DNA of 64,000 bases from assembly GCA_021464245.1 (NCBI GenBank), contig JADCRB010000064.1, positions 3,837,455 through 3,901,454 of the forward strand, in the 5' to 3' direction. The notes under the pieces were generated by a model, which was not told the origin of the DNA, did not search any database, and was given only the letters and a program-made list of their open reading frames with translations. The position numbers and the translations under genes are program-made. Below, one piece after another: positions 61,481-64,000 of the stretch. The DNA is from Carallia brachiata. Taxonomy: Eukaryota > Streptophyta > Magnoliopsida > Malpighiales > Rhizophoraceae. Position 1 is the first letter of the stretch; each line of letters opens with the position of its first letter.

Positions 61481-61640
61481 TCAGCGGCCAAGCGCGGCCT
61501 GAGCGTTGATGTTGATCAGGTCCTGTTAACCAAGTAAGTTACAGTTTGTTGTGAAACACCAAAAGTAAGAATCAGAGGATCAATAAGGGAATGAAACACA
61601 GAAGAGAAAACCCCCAGCAGCAACACCATGCAGCAGAATT
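61481..61640. other. Possible short exon or transcript start, unresolved
   Basis: A small GC-richer island. On the minus strand an acceptor-like ttaacag precedes GACCTG and codes DLININAQAALGR with a stop at 61499-61501, like a last exon. On the plus strand a ttcag acceptor and a GTAAGT donor (about 61532) bracket the same bases. No partner exons are visible on either strand, so I make no gene call. Confidence 0.25.
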
Positions 61641-63916
61641 TCTCATGTGAGTTTCTATTTTAATCTATTTTTTCGGGGCTGAATATAGTTTCAAAGTCAA
61701 TTCCATTCACTATGTTTAAACATTTTTAAAATGAAAAAAATTGTTTGATTGACAGTTAGAAAGTTTTTAAGATTCTTTAACTAATGAATAATTTTTTTTT
61801 ATCGTTATTATTATAATTTTAATATTACAACGTATAATTTAATTTATTATATTATATATTATTATTAAAAAATATATATTTTAAATTATACATTATATAT
61901 TTTGATTAAAATATTAAAAATTGACAATTATTTAACAATTATCTAACTTAACAGCTACTTAATGGCGTCCGAAACAAAAAGTTTTGATACAGAACGTTAT
62001 TTCTATTTCTTAAAATTTTCCCATAACAGTAATAGTGATCGTTGAAACTACCCACAGGACCACCACATAAAGCTTCTCTTTATTATTATTATTATTATTT
62101 TATTAATTACTTAATTAAGAATGCATGAGTGAGTGAGCACACTGAAACGGACATTATGTTGTTTTAAACCGTCAAACAATAATGATGATGACAAGATATT
62201 TAATATTATTATTGAGATTTTGTATGTAAGTGTTTGGATTTTAATTTTTAAAACGATTGGGCCGTTCAAACCCTTATGATTTGTTCGATTGGATTTCAAG
62301 GAACCCTTTTTTGTTTAAACAATACAAATGAAACACGCCCACAACACTTCAACCGCCGAAGATGCGTCTAAAGAACTTGTGAACATTATTTTATAAAACA
62401 AGAGTTTTTATAGAAGATCTGTTTTAAATAAAATAGTCGATAAACATTCTTAATTAACAAATTTGAAGTTTAATCGAGAGATTTGAGATATAATCTTCAA
62501 TTTTTTCTCTTATCAATCTTTTTTTTTTATAACGATAAATCATTTTTATTTTTAAAAAATTATTTATTTAATACTTTTGTGTATTCTTATTTATTGCTGA
62601 CATGTTATGAATTTATGGGCGAAGAAAATATAATCACATACAAACATTCCGCGGATAAGAGAATAAAAAAATAAAAAAAAACGTTGATATCGTCTTTTTT
62701 TGATTCAAAGAGATGTAAAAATAAATTTAACATTGTGGGAATTCCTTCTAAATAATAGTAAAAATTATCAATGATAAAATGAATTAAATATGCTTAATTC
62801 TGTTTAACTTCACGACAAGTTAGTTATTCTTTGATCTGTGGCAACGTAATATAGTTTATTCTCTATGATTTATATTGTTGGTTGATTTTAGATGATTTTC
62901 CTTTTGTCTTGAAAAAAAAAAGAAAAAAAGAACGAGGTTTCAAATAAGATTCCGAACATATGATGTTGAAAAGGGACACTTCTCGCAGTAAAGCTTGTGC
63001 TTTGGTTTTTGCTGTGACATATTCATTTGAATATTTTAAATATGAGATTTGACTTAAAATGAATATTCTCTTATATAATTTGAGATTTTTATATTTGTAG
63101 GCATATCATTTAAGGCATTGCACATCAAAATTAATTAGTTAATAATTTTTTAATATCAAATATAATAACAAAAATTATTAAATTTTGTTATCATTGGTGT
63201 AAATATTAAACTTTAATTTCAGTGTAAATATATAATAGTTAATATGTTATTTTTTTGCCACTAATATTTTATAATCTGTCTTTAAATTTCTGTCTTTAAA
63301 TTTCTCTTTTCACGTAGCTCACAAGTTCCACACATAATCATAATAAAATGATTAACTGTGTAAAGGATTTTTTTACATGATCATCCAAAGATCAGGGAAG
63401 CATCCTAATTAATTATGATTAGTGATACATATCAAAGAAAAACTAGTAAATCAATTTCACCAGTCCACGTGGCATCATCATGGTGATTATTAGCATCAGA
63501 GAGAGAGGAAAAGAAACAAAATAAATACAGAGAAGTAACCAGAAATCTCCGCTTAAACAATAAGTATTAACATTTGAAAACTCTTAATCAACTCCACGTA
63601 ACAAACATAGCAAAATTACCACAAATCAAAAAATTAAAGAAAACCCCAACCCACAATCCCTACCCTCAACTGCCAAAAATTGACAAAACCATAAAAACTA
63701 AACTTAAAAATAAAAGAAAAAGGTAAAAACAGAAAACAAAAATCTTCTGTTTTTCGATTCCACTGAGAAAACTAACTTTTGGCACCAAATCAAAAGGCAT
63801 GATTGAACTCGAAACCGCATCCAGGAATTTAACTCTGAGATATGTCGGTCTGAGAACAAATATGTGCTGTTGTTGATCGCCGATTCTCGGAGGACAAGGG
63901 GAGAGGAAAAAAAAAA
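61641..63916. other. AT-rich intergenic region and SGF29 promoter
   Basis: Very AT-rich, with (ATT)n near 62078-62100. The last 400 bases before 63917 are less AT-rich and probably hold the promoter and 5' UTR of the SGF29-like gene. No other gene is supported. Confidence 0.5.
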
Positions 63917-64000
63917 ATGTCATCGCCGGACATTGCGGGAATCTTGGACAACTCGAGGGAGCTCGATCGGTTAAGGAAAGAGCAGGAGGAAGTGCTCTTG
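63917..64000 (+). CDS. SGF29: SAGA-associated factor 29-like protein, 5' end only
   Basis: The window ends 28 codons into this gene. The reading MSSPDIAGILDNSRELDRLR followed by KEQEEVLL matches the N-terminus of plant SGF29, a subunit of the SAGA histone acetyltransferase complex whose later tandem Tudor domain binds methylated H3K4. That domain lies outside the window. The start codon follows an A-rich leader and no in-frame ATG precedes it closely. The identity rests on the short N-terminal match only. Confidence 0.75.
   Translation, partial: MSSPDIAGILDNSRELDRLRKEQEEVLL

Overview
This is plant nuclear DNA. The protein genes are split into many short exons with GT-AG introns and T-rich acceptors. 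The products are land-plant families, among them a NAC factor, a Raf-like kinase, a CRM-domain protein, CPL4 and golgin candidate 6. Spacers are AT-rich and full of MITEs and microsatellites. There is one nuclear tRNA-Asp gene. Residue-level similarity to remembered Arabidopsis proteins points to a eudicot, probably a woody rosid; I cannot name the species from sequence alone.

Layout: (1) 0.1-2.5 kb, + glucose-6-phosphate 1-epimerase. (2) 3.0-4.1 kb, - chalcone-isomerase-fold protein. (3) 5.5-9.2 kb, - CPL4, an RNA polymerase II CTD phosphatase, divergent from (4) 10.5-13.2 kb, + RRP8 rRNA methyltransferase. (5) 17.1-19.8 kb, + Raf-like kinase of the ATN1 type. (6) 21.0 kb, - tRNA-Asp(GUC). 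(7) 22.5-25.1 kb, + NAC factor of the SOG1/ANAC044/ANAC085 clade. (8) 26.3-29.2 kb, + CRM-domain RNA-binding protein. (9) 32.8-34.7 kb, - GT17 N-acetylglucosaminyltransferase. (10) 34.7-48.6 kb, a gene-poor, repeat-rich AT desert. (11) 48.6-54.3 kb, + golgin candidate 6 (p115/Uso1) in 19 exons. (12) 55.8-58.5 kb, + glucuronokinase. (13) 59.1-60.0 kb, - small uncharacterised protein. (14) 63.9 kb to the end, + 5' end of an SGF29-like SAGA subunit.

The genes do not form a pathway or cluster; each is an independent housekeeping or regulatory unit, as usual in plants. I found no virus, biosynthetic cluster or evidently new system.

The main points are these. Several genes carry single-base losses, mostly in short homopolymers (epimerase, chalcone-isomerase-fold gene, CRM gene), and the kinase tail is out of frame, while CPL4, RRP8, NAC, GT17, GC6, glucuronokinase and the small unknown gene are open throughout. 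A perfect CTT(N7)AAG motif, the reported SOG1 binding site, lies upstream of the TATA box of the NAC044-like gene. Three copies of one Tourist-like MITE family with TTA/TAA target duplications are present.
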